A stretch of DNA of 9,796 bases from Bacillota bacterium. Its GTDB lineage: Bacteria > Bacillota > Clostridia > Christensenellales > UBA1242. The notes under the pieces were generated by a model. That model was not told the origin of the DNA, did no database searches, and saw nothing but the letters and a program-made list of their open reading frames with translations. A program made the translations under genes and the position numbers. This document shows, piece by piece, positions 1 through 4,911 of the stretch (position 1 is its first letter; each line of letters opens with the position of its first letter). The stretch is from NCBI GenBank assembly GCA_009780625.1, contig WQZR01000038.1, positions 1 to 9,796 of the forward strand. Reading direction: 5' to 3'.

Positions 1-1
1 C

Positions 2-160
2 GGCGGGTGCCAAGGTCAAAATGGTCTTTTGGCTAGAGTTGTGAAAGGTAAGCATATAGACGAAGTTATTGAAATTTTTGAAGGCAACAACTGCAGAAAC
101 GGAACAAGTTGCGCAGACCAAATTTCAGTTGCTTTGAAGGGTTATAAGCAGCAAAAATAA
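2..160 (+). CDS. TSCPD domain protein, C-terminal fragment
   Basis: The open frame enters from the left edge and gives 52 residues before TAA at 158-160, so the start is outside the window. The fragment begins GGCQGQNGLLARVVKGK, continues with a DEVIEIFEG segment, and then has CRNGTSCADQISVAL. This matches the pattern of small TSCPD proteins (the TIGR03905-like group, related to the C-terminal domain of vitamin B12-dependent ribonucleotide reductases), whose hallmark is a GGCxGN loop and a TSCPDQ motif. Here the motif reads TSCADQ, with Ala in place of Pro. The family is usually about 80 residues, so most of the protein is probably present. The standalone proteins have no well-established function; metal or cofactor binding through the cysteines is an inference. 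There is no clear terminator between it and the next promoter. Confidence 0.7.
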   Translation, partial: GGCQGQNGLLARVVKGKHIDEVIEIFEGNNCRNGTSCADQISVALKGYKQQK

Positions 161-209
161 GAATACAACTAAAAGTAGCGACATACAACCAATTGTGGTT
201 AAAATTCTC

Positions 210-238
210 TTGCCTTTAGTCTAGCAGTTTAATAAAAT
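210..238 (+). promoter_or_regulatory. Probable sigma-A promoter of the Cys-rich/XRE unit
   Basis: TTGCCT at 210-215 and TAAAAT at 233-238 are separated by 17 bases. A second possible -10 (TACAAT, 244-249) lies just downstream. Either gives a short untranslated leader before the ribosome binding site AAAGGAG and the ATG at 279. Confidence 0.5.
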
Positions 239-278
239 TGTAATACAATGCTAGCATCAAAAACAAAAGGAGAATATT

Positions 279-389
279 ATGGCAGAAAAGAAAAAAGAAG
301 TAAAAACTTGTTGCCCAAAATGTTGCAAATGTAACCCTTGCAAGTGTAATCCTTGTAAATGCTGTGTTTGCAAATGCAAAAAGAAATAG
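279..389 (+). CDS. 36-residue cysteine-rich protein, metallothionein-like
   Basis: This short gene begins at ATG 279, preceded by AAAAGGAG with a 6-base spacer (AATATT), and ends at TAG 387-389. The product starts MAEKKKEVKTCCPKCCKC and is then built of CxC and CxxC units. Twelve of its 36 residues are Cys, and most of the rest are Lys, Asn and Pro. A KCNPC unit is repeated in tandem at residues 17-21 and 22-26 (bases 327-356). There are no aromatic residues, signal peptide or membrane segment. The composition resembles bacterial and fungal metallothioneins, so binding of soft metals (Zn, Cu, Cd) in the cytoplasm is the most natural guess, but it matches no metallothionein family that I recognise. 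The stop codon overlaps the ribosome binding site of the XRE regulator, implying co-translation and linked function. A ribosome-made antimicrobial peptide is a less likely alternative, since no modification or export gene is adjacent. Confidence 0.75.
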   Translation: MAEKKKEVKTCCPKCCKCNPCKCNPCKCCVCKCKKK

Positions 390-397
390 GAGATGAT

Positions 398-661
398 ATG
401 GACAATAGAATTGTTGGAGAAAGAATATCACTTGGCAGAAAGTCCAAGGGGCTATCGCAAGCAGATTTGGCAAAACTTGTTCACATCAGCCCACAAGCAG
501 TTGGAAAGTGGGAACGTGGCGAAAGCTTGCCAGACATCTTTATGCTCGGTGCAATCGGCGAAGTGATTGGAACAACTGACATAAACTATTTTCTAGGAAA
601 AGTTCCATGTAAATGCAAAGAAGGTGGTTGTATGTGCGGTTGCGAATGCGGAAAGAACTAA
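398..661 (+). CDS. XRE-family regulator with cysteine-rich C-terminal tail
   Basis: This is an 87-residue DNA-binding protein. Residues about 8-62 form a Cro/CI-type helix-turn-helix, with LSQADLAKLVHIS as the first helix pair and the recognition segment PQAVGKWERGESLPD. After a short NYFLG segment the protein ends in a tail with six cysteines (71, 73, 78, 80, 82, 84) spaced as CxC pairs. The chosen start at 398 (MDNRIVGERIS) has AGGAG at 388-392 overlapping the stop of the upstream gene; an in-frame start at 359 lies inside that gene and has no such site. The DNA-binding function is secure from the family. The tail, resembling the upstream Cys-rich protein, suggests metal or redox sensing by the regulator and autoregulation of the pair, which is inference. 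A transcription terminator follows within a few bases of the stop. Confidence 0.88.
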   Translation: MDNRIVGERISLGRKSKGLSQADLAKLVHISPQAVGKWERGESLPDIFMLGAIGEVIGTTDINYFLGKVPCKCKEGGCMCGCECGKN

Positions 662-664
662 GCT

Positions 665-689
665 AAAAAACGGCTCAGCCGTTTTTTTT
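665..689 (+). terminator. Rho-independent terminator after the XRE regulator
   Basis: The inverted repeat AAAAAACGGC / GCCGTTTTTT encloses a three-base loop (TCA) and runs into an eight-T tract. It begins three bases after the XRE stop codon. Its T-tract abuts the tRNA promoter. Confidence 0.9.
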
Positions 690-690
690 G

Positions 691-699
691 TGTTATACT
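691..699 (+). promoter_or_regulatory. Extended -10 promoter of tRNA-Ser
   Basis: TGTTATACT is an extended -10 element (TGn plus TATACT, 694-699). No good -35 is present because the preceding terminator occupies that position. Transcription would start near 706, leaving a leader of about four bases before the tRNA 5' end at 710. Confidence 0.55.
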
Positions 700-709
700 C
701 TCAATATGT

Positions 710-797
710 GGAGGGATGTCTGAGTGGTCGAAAGTGCATCCTTGGAAAGGATGTGTGCTGAAAGGCACCGCAGGTTCGAATCCTGTTCCCTCTGCCA
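710..797 (+). tRNA. tRNA-Ser(GGA)
   Basis: The 88-base sequence folds as a class II tRNA. The acceptor arm is GGAGGGA paired with TCCCTCT, including one G-U. The anticodon arm CATCC / GGATG has loop TTGGAAA, giving anticodon GGA, which reads the Ser codons UCC and UCU. A long variable arm (GTGCTGAAAGGCAC) is typical of tRNA-Ser. The T arm CAGG-TTCGAAT-CCTG is canonical. The discriminator is G and the CCA end is encoded. No terminator follows: the SD-like AAAGGAAAG begins almost immediately and the methyltransferase ATG is 13 bases after the CCA, so tRNA and mRNA probably share a precursor cut by tRNA 3'-processing. Confidence 0.97.
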
Positions 798-810
798 AAA
801 AAAGGAAAGA

Positions 811-1557
811 ATGAGCTTTAGTTTAGAATCAACAAAAAAAGAATATAACGAAAAAAGCGTTTTGGAGACATATAAAGAGTATGCTGAATACGGTCTTTGG
901 AAGAGCGAAAAATGTGTAATCAAAAAATATTTTAATAAAGCAGACAAAATTTTGGACATTGGTTGCGGCGCGGGTAGAACAACAATTGGTCTTTATGAAA
1001 TGGGTTATAAAAACATTATTGGTCTAGATATAGCTGAAGGCATGATTGAAGTTGCCAAACAACTTGCAAAGGAAAGAAAACTTCCAGTTGAGTTTGTTGT
1101 TGGAAATGCTCTAGAATTGCCTTATGAGGACAACAGTTTCGACAGGGTGCTGTTTTCATATAACGGCATTATGTGCATTCCAAAAGTCAAAAACAGAGAA
1201 AAAGTACTTAGTGAAATATATAGGGTTCTAAAGCCAGGTGGAATCTTTGTTTTCACAGCACACGACAACGAAGATGAATCTTCAAAGAAATACGAAAAAG
1301 TGTGGGCAGAAGAAATGGCAAAATGGGAAAGAGGCGAACAAGACCCAAACCTCGAAGTTTTTGGCGACATAATTGCTGAAAGCGGAAACGAGGGAAAAGT
1401 GTTTATTCACATTTCAACACTTTCTGAATGTAAGAACTTTATTGCAACCCAAGCGTTTAAAATTCTATATACAGAGATGAGAAGAAAAATTGCAAAAGTT
1501 CCAAAATACGAAGAAAACAACTTCGGCGAATGCAGGTTGTTTGTGGTTCAAAAATAG
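811..1557 (+). CDS. Class I SAM-dependent methyltransferase
   Basis: This is a 248-residue cytoplasmic methyltransferase of the Methyltransf_11/25 type. The SAM-binding motif I is ILDIGCGAGR (residues 47-56). The acidic residue ending strand 2 is D73 (IIGLD), motif II-like LELPYEDNSFDRVL follows at about 101-114, and VLKPGGIFVFTAHD (139-152) is the strand after motif III. The roughly 80-residue C-terminal part probably forms the substrate cap. The substrate cannot be read from the sequence. ATG 811 is preferred because it follows AAAGGAAAG; the frame stays open upstream, but only through the tRNA gene. It is the first protein gene of the row running to 3435, and its stop codon TAG overlaps the AGGAGG of the next gene, implying translational coupling. 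Confidence 0.88.
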   Translation: MSFSLESTKKEYNEKSVLETYKEYAEYGLWKSEKCVIKKYFNKADKILDIGCGAGRTTIGLYEMGYKNIIGLDIAEGMIEVAKQLAKERKLPVEFVVGNALELPYEDNSFDRVLFSYNGIMCIPKVKNREKVLSEIYRVLKPGGIFVFTAHDNEDESSKKYEKVWAEEMAKWERGEQDPNLEVFGDIIAESGNEGKVFIHISTLSECKNFIATQAFKILYTEMRRKIAKVPKYEENNFGECRLFVVQK

Positions 1558-1569
1558 GAGGTCGACGAT

Positions 1570-2232
1570 ATGCTTGAAAACTTATTAAAAGATGTGAAGC
1601 CATACCCATTCTTAGGTGATGTTTTTAAATCTAAACCGACGCAGATTTCGCTTGCAGAAGACGGCCCTTATTTTAGTAAATATGTTGGAGCCACACAAAA
1701 AGAAATAGATAAACTTATAGAAAGAGTTCAGAAAACAAAAAAAGCTCTTTGGTCAATCTCAGGAGACCGTGAACTTAGGGGCACACTGTATAGAGAAAAT
1801 GGGCACGCACCAATGGAAGAAAACGCGGTGCACATTGGACTAGATGTAATCGTTCCGGCTGGAACTGCAGTCTATGCACCTTTTGATTCTGAAGTTGTGG
1901 ACACTCTTAACGACAGAACTCAAGGCGGCTATGGCTTTATGTCTGTTCTTAAATGCACAGAAGATGTCTATTTGTTGTTTGGTCATCTTGCAGGGGAAGG
2001 TTTAGCTCCACTTGGAACAAAACTAAAAGCAGGCGACCAGTTCGCAAAAGTGGGAGAACTTAGGGAAAACGGAAACTGGTTTGAGCACGTGCATTTGCAG
2101 GTTCTAACAAAGAAAGCATATGAAGCAAGACTATACGGTGCGCTTATGCACCCAGACTCAATAGAACACGCAGATGAATTGTTTCCAAGTCCAATGCCAC
2201 TAATCACGGCAAGTATTGAAGGAGGGTTATAA
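1570..2232 (+). CDS. Soluble M23-family peptidase-like protein
   Basis: The 220-residue protein has the LytM/M23 metallopeptidase core: HIGLD (H88, D92) as the first zinc-ligand motif followed by VPAGTAVYAPFDSEVV, then FGHL (H139), and HVHLQVL (H173, H175) supplying the catalytic His and third zinc ligand. M23 enzymes normally cut peptidoglycan cross-links outside the cell, yet this protein has no signal peptide or membrane helix. Its layout (an RGTLYRENGH lead-in, ENGNWFEHVHLQV) recalls the M23-like domain found in cytoplasmic phosphotransferase/M23/aminotransferase fusions, so the substrate may not be peptidoglycan. ATG 1570 has AGGAGG at 1556-1561, overlapping the methyltransferase stop, with an 8-base spacer. 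The next gene starts immediately after its stop. Confidence 0.85.
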   Translation: MLENLLKDVKPYPFLGDVFKSKPTQISLAEDGPYFSKYVGATQKEIDKLIERVQKTKKALWSISGDRELRGTLYRENGHAPMEENAVHIGLDVIVPAGTAVYAPFDSEVVDTLNDRTQGGYGFMSVLKCTEDVYLLFGHLAGEGLAPLGTKLKAGDQFAKVGELRENGNWFEHVHLQVLTKKAYEARLYGALMHPDSIEHADELFPSPMPLITASIEGGL

Positions 2233-2649
2233 ATGAGCACAAAAGAACATGGACCAAGAGTTGGTCTTGGAGTTTATATATTTAACGACAAGAACGAAAT
2301 TCTGATTGGAAAAAGAATTGGCAAACACGGCTTTGCAACATATGCTCCTCCTGGAGGTCATTTGGAGTTTGGCGAAAGCATTGAAGAATGTGCAGCACGC
2401 GAAACACTGGAAGAAACAGGAATCACAATTAAGAACATAACAGTTGCAGGTGTGACTAATGATATCTATAGCGAAGACAAGCACTACATTACAATTGCAG
2501 TCACAGCACTGTGGGCTGGTGGTGAGGTTCAAATCATGGAGCCAAACAAATGCGAAAAATGGGAGTGGGTGAAGTGGGAAGACTTTCCAGAAAACTTGTT
2601 CCTTTCAGTTGCAAATTTCAGAAAACAAACAAAAGAGCTTAGACCATAG
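2233..2649 (+). CDS. Nudix hydrolase, NUDT15/MTH2-like
   Basis: This is a 138-residue Nudix protein, about the minimal domain length. The Nudix box Gx5Ex7REUxEExGU is intact: G42, E48, R56-E57, E60-E61, G63-I64. These residues bind the divalent metal that assists hydrolysis of a nucleoside diphosphate linked to another group. The N-terminal part (VGLGVYIFNDKNEILIGKR) and the PPGGHLEFGES lead-in resemble the NUDT15/MTH2 group, which acts on nucleoside triphosphates, but the exact substrate cannot be assigned. The ATG directly follows the TAA of the M23 gene, with GGAGGG at 2221-2226 inside that gene as the ribosome binding site. It is cytoplasmic and coupled to both neighbours. Confidence 0.93.
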   Translation: MSTKEHGPRVGLGVYIFNDKNEILIGKRIGKHGFATYAPPGGHLEFGESIEECAARETLEETGITIKNITVAGVTNDIYSEDKHYITIAVTALWAGGEVQIMEPNKCEKWEWVKWEDFPENLFLSVANFRKQTKELRP

Positions 2650-3435
2650 ATGAATAGAAAACAGTTTAAAAGAATCTATATAGAAATTTCAAATTCATGC
2701 AATTTCAATTGCACCTTTTGCTGTGGAACAAAAAGAGAAAAGAAACATATATCTGTTTCAGACTTTAAAAAAGTTATAGCAGAAACAAAAGGTCTAACAG
2801 ACACTGTGTGCCTACATCTTATGGGCGAACCAACGTTGCACCCAAACTTTGCTGAAATTTTGAAAGCTTGCGACGAGGAAAAAGTCTCTGTAGACCTAAC
2901 CACAAATGGAAGTAGACTTAAAGAAGCGGGCGAAGCAATTCTAAATTCTATTTCAATCAAAAAGATTTCTATATCAATGAATGCATATAACAGCATATGT
3001 GAAGATGAACTTAGAAGAATTTCAGACTTCGCAATTTCTGCAGGCGATGTTGGAAAGACTGTTGAACTGAAGTTCTTTAATGAAAACGAAGTTTATAAAC
3101 AAGCAAAAGCATATATGGACACCAGAACACATAAAAACGTGTTCTTTAGATTCATAAACAAATGGAAATGGCCAGAACAAACTGCCGTAGGGGTTGACCG
3201 TCGGGCAACCCGAAAAACCTTCTGTCTTGGCGGAAAAACGCACATCGGCATTTTAAGCGACGGAACAGTTGTTCCTTGTTGCTTGGACAGTAACGGCAAA
3301 ATTGCTCTAGGAAACATATTTGAAACAAGTTTAAAAGAAATTCTAAAAAGCGAAAGGTTCGTTAAACTTATTGAAGGCTTTAGAAACAACAAACCAACCG
3401 AAGAACTTTGCAAGACTTGCGAGTTTCTTAAATAA
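2650..3435 (+). CDS. Radical SAM enzyme with SPASM/twitch-type C-terminus
   Basis: This is a 261-residue iron-sulfur enzyme. The radical SAM cluster motif CxxxCxxC is C17-C21-C24 (SCNFNCTFC). The conserved GGEP loop appears as MGEPTLHP (58-65), and TTNGS (85-89) is the following strand. The C-terminal half carries cysteines at 192 (FCLGG), 210/211 (VPCC), 254 and 257 (CKTC), followed by KIALGNIFE after 210/211. This is the arrangement of a shortened SPASM or twitch domain holding an auxiliary [4Fe-4S] cluster. Such enzymes modify peptides, proteins or small molecules; the substrate here is unknown. The start follows the Nudix TAG with no gap and only a weak upstream AAAGAG, so expression likely depends on coupling. 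Its last codons contain the -35 box of the promoter for the following leader. Confidence 0.92.
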   Translation: MNRKQFKRIYIEISNSCNFNCTFCCGTKREKKHISVSDFKKVIAETKGLTDTVCLHLMGEPTLHPNFAEILKACDEEKVSVDLTTNGSRLKEAGEAILNSISIKKISISMNAYNSICEDELRRISDFAISAGDVGKTVELKFFNENEVYKQAKAYMDTRTHKNVFFRFINKWKWPEQTAVGVDRRATRKTFCLGGKTHIGILSDGTVVPCCLDSNGKIALGNIFETSLKEILKSERFVKLIEGFRNNKPTEELCKTCEFLK

Positions 3436-3445
3436 ATGATATAAT
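3417..3445 (+). promoter_or_regulatory. Sigma-A promoter of the peptidase E leader
   Basis: TTGCGA (3417-3422), a 17-base spacer and a perfect TATAAT (3440-3445). The -35 box lies inside the last codons of the radical SAM gene. The predicted transcription start is about 3452. Confidence 0.75.
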
Positions 3446-3476
3446 AATTAAAACATCTAACAAAACGGGAGAAAAG

Positions 3477-3521
3477 ATGTCAATCGTAACATTCAAAAGG
3501 AATCATCATCACGGCTCATAG
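3477..3521 (+). CDS. Putative 14-residue His-rich leader peptide
   Basis: ATG 3477 is preceded by GGGAG with a 5-base spacer. The peptide is MSIVTFKRNHHHGS, ending at TAG 3519-3521. The three consecutive His codons (CAT CAT CAC, 3504-3512) lie just before two overlapping hairpins and upstream of a terminator, the position expected for a stalling leader peptide, as in enterobacterial his leaders. A ribosome paused there would cover the left arm of the first hairpin. The downstream gene is a peptidase rather than a histidine biosynthesis gene, so the signal could be histidine shortage relieved by peptide breakdown. This is inference; the peptide might alternatively be a chance ORF. Confidence 0.5.
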   Translation: MSIVTFKRNHHHGS

Positions 3522-3594
3522 ACTTTGTGCATAACGAGTGGCACAAAGTATTTTTAATGCTATGTGCCGCTAGATGAATTATAGTTTTATTCTT

Positions 3595-3627
3595 AAAACA
3601 TCTAACGGATTTTGTTAGATGTTTTTT
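3595..3627 (+). terminator. Intrinsic terminator upstream of the peptidase gene
   Basis: The twelve-base perfect inverted repeat AAAACATCTAAC / GTTAGATGTTTT (3595-3606 / 3614-3625) has a 7-base loop and ends in a six-T tract (3622-3627). It lies 28 bases before the next ATG and after a promoter serving only a 14-codon ORF, so it is best read as a conditional terminator. Confidence 0.75.
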
Positions 3628-3654
3628 AATTAACACTATAGGGAGAAAAATGAA

Positions 3655-4377
3655 ATGAAAATATATACATGTCCAAAAACGACATGCTCAGAAAAAATTC
3701 CAAGAGACTATTTCAAAGGTGGCGAACTAGTCTATATTCCAAACGGAAAATACACACAGAAGAGATACGACCTCGAAACAGCCCAAGGGCTAATCAAAAC
3801 GCAACTTTCTAAAATCAGAAAGATTTGGAAGTTCGAGCCACGTATTGTTGATTTAAGCGAATACATTGGCAAAAAAGAAGAACTGTTTAAACAACTAGAA
3901 AACGTAACAACAGTTTTTTTAGAAGGCGGAAACACATATGAAATCGCGAGGCTTAAAAAAGCAAGCGGTTTCTCCGATTGGTTAAACACGCAGAAAAACA
4001 ACCCAGAAATGGTTTATATCGGCTATAGCGGCTCAGTTGTAAGTCTAACAAAAGACCTCTACGGAATAGATAACTACGACGACCCAAAAGCCGACACCTT
4101 CGGCATCGGAACAGAAGATATGGAGGGTCTAGGTCTAATAGGCGAAACAATGCTTCTTCAACACAAGAATTGCCAAAAACTGGAAGAAGAAATTGGAAAG
4201 ACCAAAGGAGAACTTGTTGAAGAAACAATAAGGCTTAGAGAGTTTAGAGGAATGGCAACAATTGCAGTTCCCGACAGCGTGATGCTGGAATGGGATTTGA
4301 TGACAGACAAAAAGAAAATCATCAAATATAACCAAACACCAGACGGCAGAAGAGAACTTGCTTTCGACATGCTATAA
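3655..4377 (+). CDS. Peptidase E-like protein (S51 family)
   Basis: The 240-residue protein has the landmarks of the S51 fold. TVFLEGGNTYEIARLKK (86-102) matches the GGNT motif of dipeptidase E. MVYIGYSGSVVSLTKDLYGI (119-138) carries the nucleophile-elbow serine, probably S125, although the usual GxSAG is GYSGS here. MEGLGLIGETMLLQH (156-170) corresponds to the segment bearing the catalytic His (H170 candidate), and TIAVPDSVMLEW (202-213) matches the later AIPD-type strand. Peptidase E cleaves Asp-X dipeptides in the cytoplasm; the changed elbow makes the exact specificity uncertain. ATG 3655 has GGGAGA at 3641-3646; the earlier ATG at 3650 hits a stop after two codons. It sits behind the putative attenuator leader and is followed closely by the DUF3788-like gene. 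Confidence 0.8.
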   Translation: MKIYTCPKTTCSEKIPRDYFKGGELVYIPNGKYTQKRYDLETAQGLIKTQLSKIRKIWKFEPRIVDLSEYIGKKEELFKQLENVTTVFLEGGNTYEIARLKKASGFSDWLNTQKNNPEMVYIGYSGSVVSLTKDLYGIDNYDDPKADTFGIGTEDMEGLGLIGETMLLQHKNCQKLEEEIGKTKGELVEETIRLREFRGMATIAVPDSVMLEWDLMTDKKKIIKYNQTPDGRRELAFDML

Positions 4378-4378
4378 T
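4370..4378 (+). promoter_or_regulatory. Extended -10 promoter, likely leaderless start
   Basis: TGCTATAAT is a perfect extended -10 element overlapping the peptidase stop codon. Exactly six bases separate it from the ATG at 4385, so the predicted transcription start is the A of the start codon. No clear -35 is present, as is common with extended -10 promoters. Confidence 0.5.
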
Positions 4379-4384
4379 CAACAC

Positions 4385-4849
4385 ATGAAACATGAAAATC
4401 AAAAGTTAACAAAACCAGAAGAAACCCCAACTCCAGAAAGAATGAAAGAAGCACTTGGCGAAAGTTTTGAAACATATCAAGCATTTCAAAAAAAGCTTCC
4501 AGGACTGGAACTTGTTGAAGAGTGGAAATATTATAATTGCGGTTCTAAATCTTGGCTTGGAAACGGAAAATATAGATGGATAAGCCCAAGAGGAGCAAAC
4601 AAAGAAAAAACAATTTTTTGGCTCTCAGCATGGGATGGCTATTTTCATATTGCAATTTGGTTTCTAGACAAAAACCGTTTGGAACTTCTTAAAGCAAATG
4701 TAAGCGAAAAAACAAAGAAGCAGATTAGAGAATCAAAAATCTTTGGCGAGAAAATGCGAACATTTCCAATCGAGTTCGAAATCACAGACGAAGAACAACT
4801 TGCCGATATTTATGAACTTATTGCATTCAAAAAGAGACTTGAAGCATAA
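4385..4849 (+). CDS. DUF3788-like protein
   Basis: This is a 154-residue soluble protein starting MKHENQKLTKPEETPTPERM. The N-terminal KPEETPTPERMKEALGES segment, the central EWKYYNCGSKSW and YRWISPRG strands, TIFWLSAWDGYFHIAIWF and the C-terminal EFEITDEEQLADIYELIAFK resemble the DUF3788 family, whose function is unknown. The assignment is from pattern memory only. There is no signal peptide or catalytic motif. No Shine-Dalgarno sequence precedes ATG 4385, but a perfect extended -10 lies six bases upstream, suggesting a leaderless mRNA. A TTG at 4358 would give a slightly longer form but would place the promoter inside the gene. It may also be read from the peptidase transcript. Confidence 0.72.
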   Translation: MKHENQKLTKPEETPTPERMKEALGESFETYQAFQKKLPGLELVEEWKYYNCGSKSWLGNGKYRWISPRGANKEKTIFWLSAWDGYFHIAIWFLDKNRLELLKANVSEKTKKQIRESKIFGEKMRTFPIEFEITDEEQLADIYELIAFKKRLEA

Positions 4850-4858
4850 ACTTCAATA

Positions 4859-4887
4859 TTGACAGCCTTTCATATATGATGTAAAAT
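4859..4887 (+). promoter_or_regulatory. Strong sigma-A promoter (outer) of the small-protein gene
   Basis: A consensus TTGACA (4859-4864), a 17-base spacer and TAAAAT (4882-4887). The predicted start near 4894 is 18 bases before the ATG at 4912. Confidence 0.7.
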
Positions 4888-4911
4888 ATAAAAGATAAAG
4901 GCAGGGGAAAA

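Larger units (their letters stand above)
3450..3627 (+). promoter_or_regulatory. Putative transcription-attenuation leader with alternative hairpins
   Basis: The 219-base gap between the radical SAM and peptidase genes is a structured leader. TTAAAACATCTAAC occurs at 3448-3461 and again at 3593-3606, where it forms the left arm of a terminator. TAGATG, complementary to both copies, occurs at 3571-3576 and in the terminator's right arm (3616-3621). Between them is a 14-codon ORF with three His codons. A hairpin ACTTTGTGC / GCACAAAGT (3522-3530 / 3541-3549) starts one base after its stop and is mutually exclusive with GTGGCACA / TGTGCCGC (3538-3545 / 3563-3570, one G-U). This 1:2/3:4 versus 2:3 arrangement is that of amino-acid attenuators. 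The structures are seen in the sequence; the regulatory role is inferred. No known riboswitch or T-box motif is recognisable. Confidence 0.55.

Noticed and set aside
187..200. Small inverted repeat AACCA-ATTG-TGGTT after the TSCPD gene
   Set aside because: A five-base AT-rich stem with no T-tract directly following; too weak to call a terminator.
724..810. Upstream extension of the methyltransferase reading frame
   Set aside because: These codons lie within tRNA-Ser, and the SD-preceded ATG at 811 explains the gene.
693..959. Long antisense open frames opposite several genes (for example opposite the tRNA and methyltransferase)
   Set aside because: No ribosome binding sites, low-complexity Phe/Leu/Ser-rich translations typical of shadow frames, and full overlap with well-supported genes.
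3477..3521. The 14-residue peptide as a precursor for the adjacent radical SAM enzyme
   Set aside because: It is too short for a leader-core precursor, has its own promoter and is embedded in attenuator structures, so a stalling leader peptide is the simpler reading.
3634..3646. CACTATAGGGAGA, identical to the downstream end of the T7 RNA polymerase promoter
   Set aside because: Only the initiation half matches; the upstream recognition bases are absent, and GGGAGA is explained as the peptidase ribosome binding site. No phage genes are nearby.
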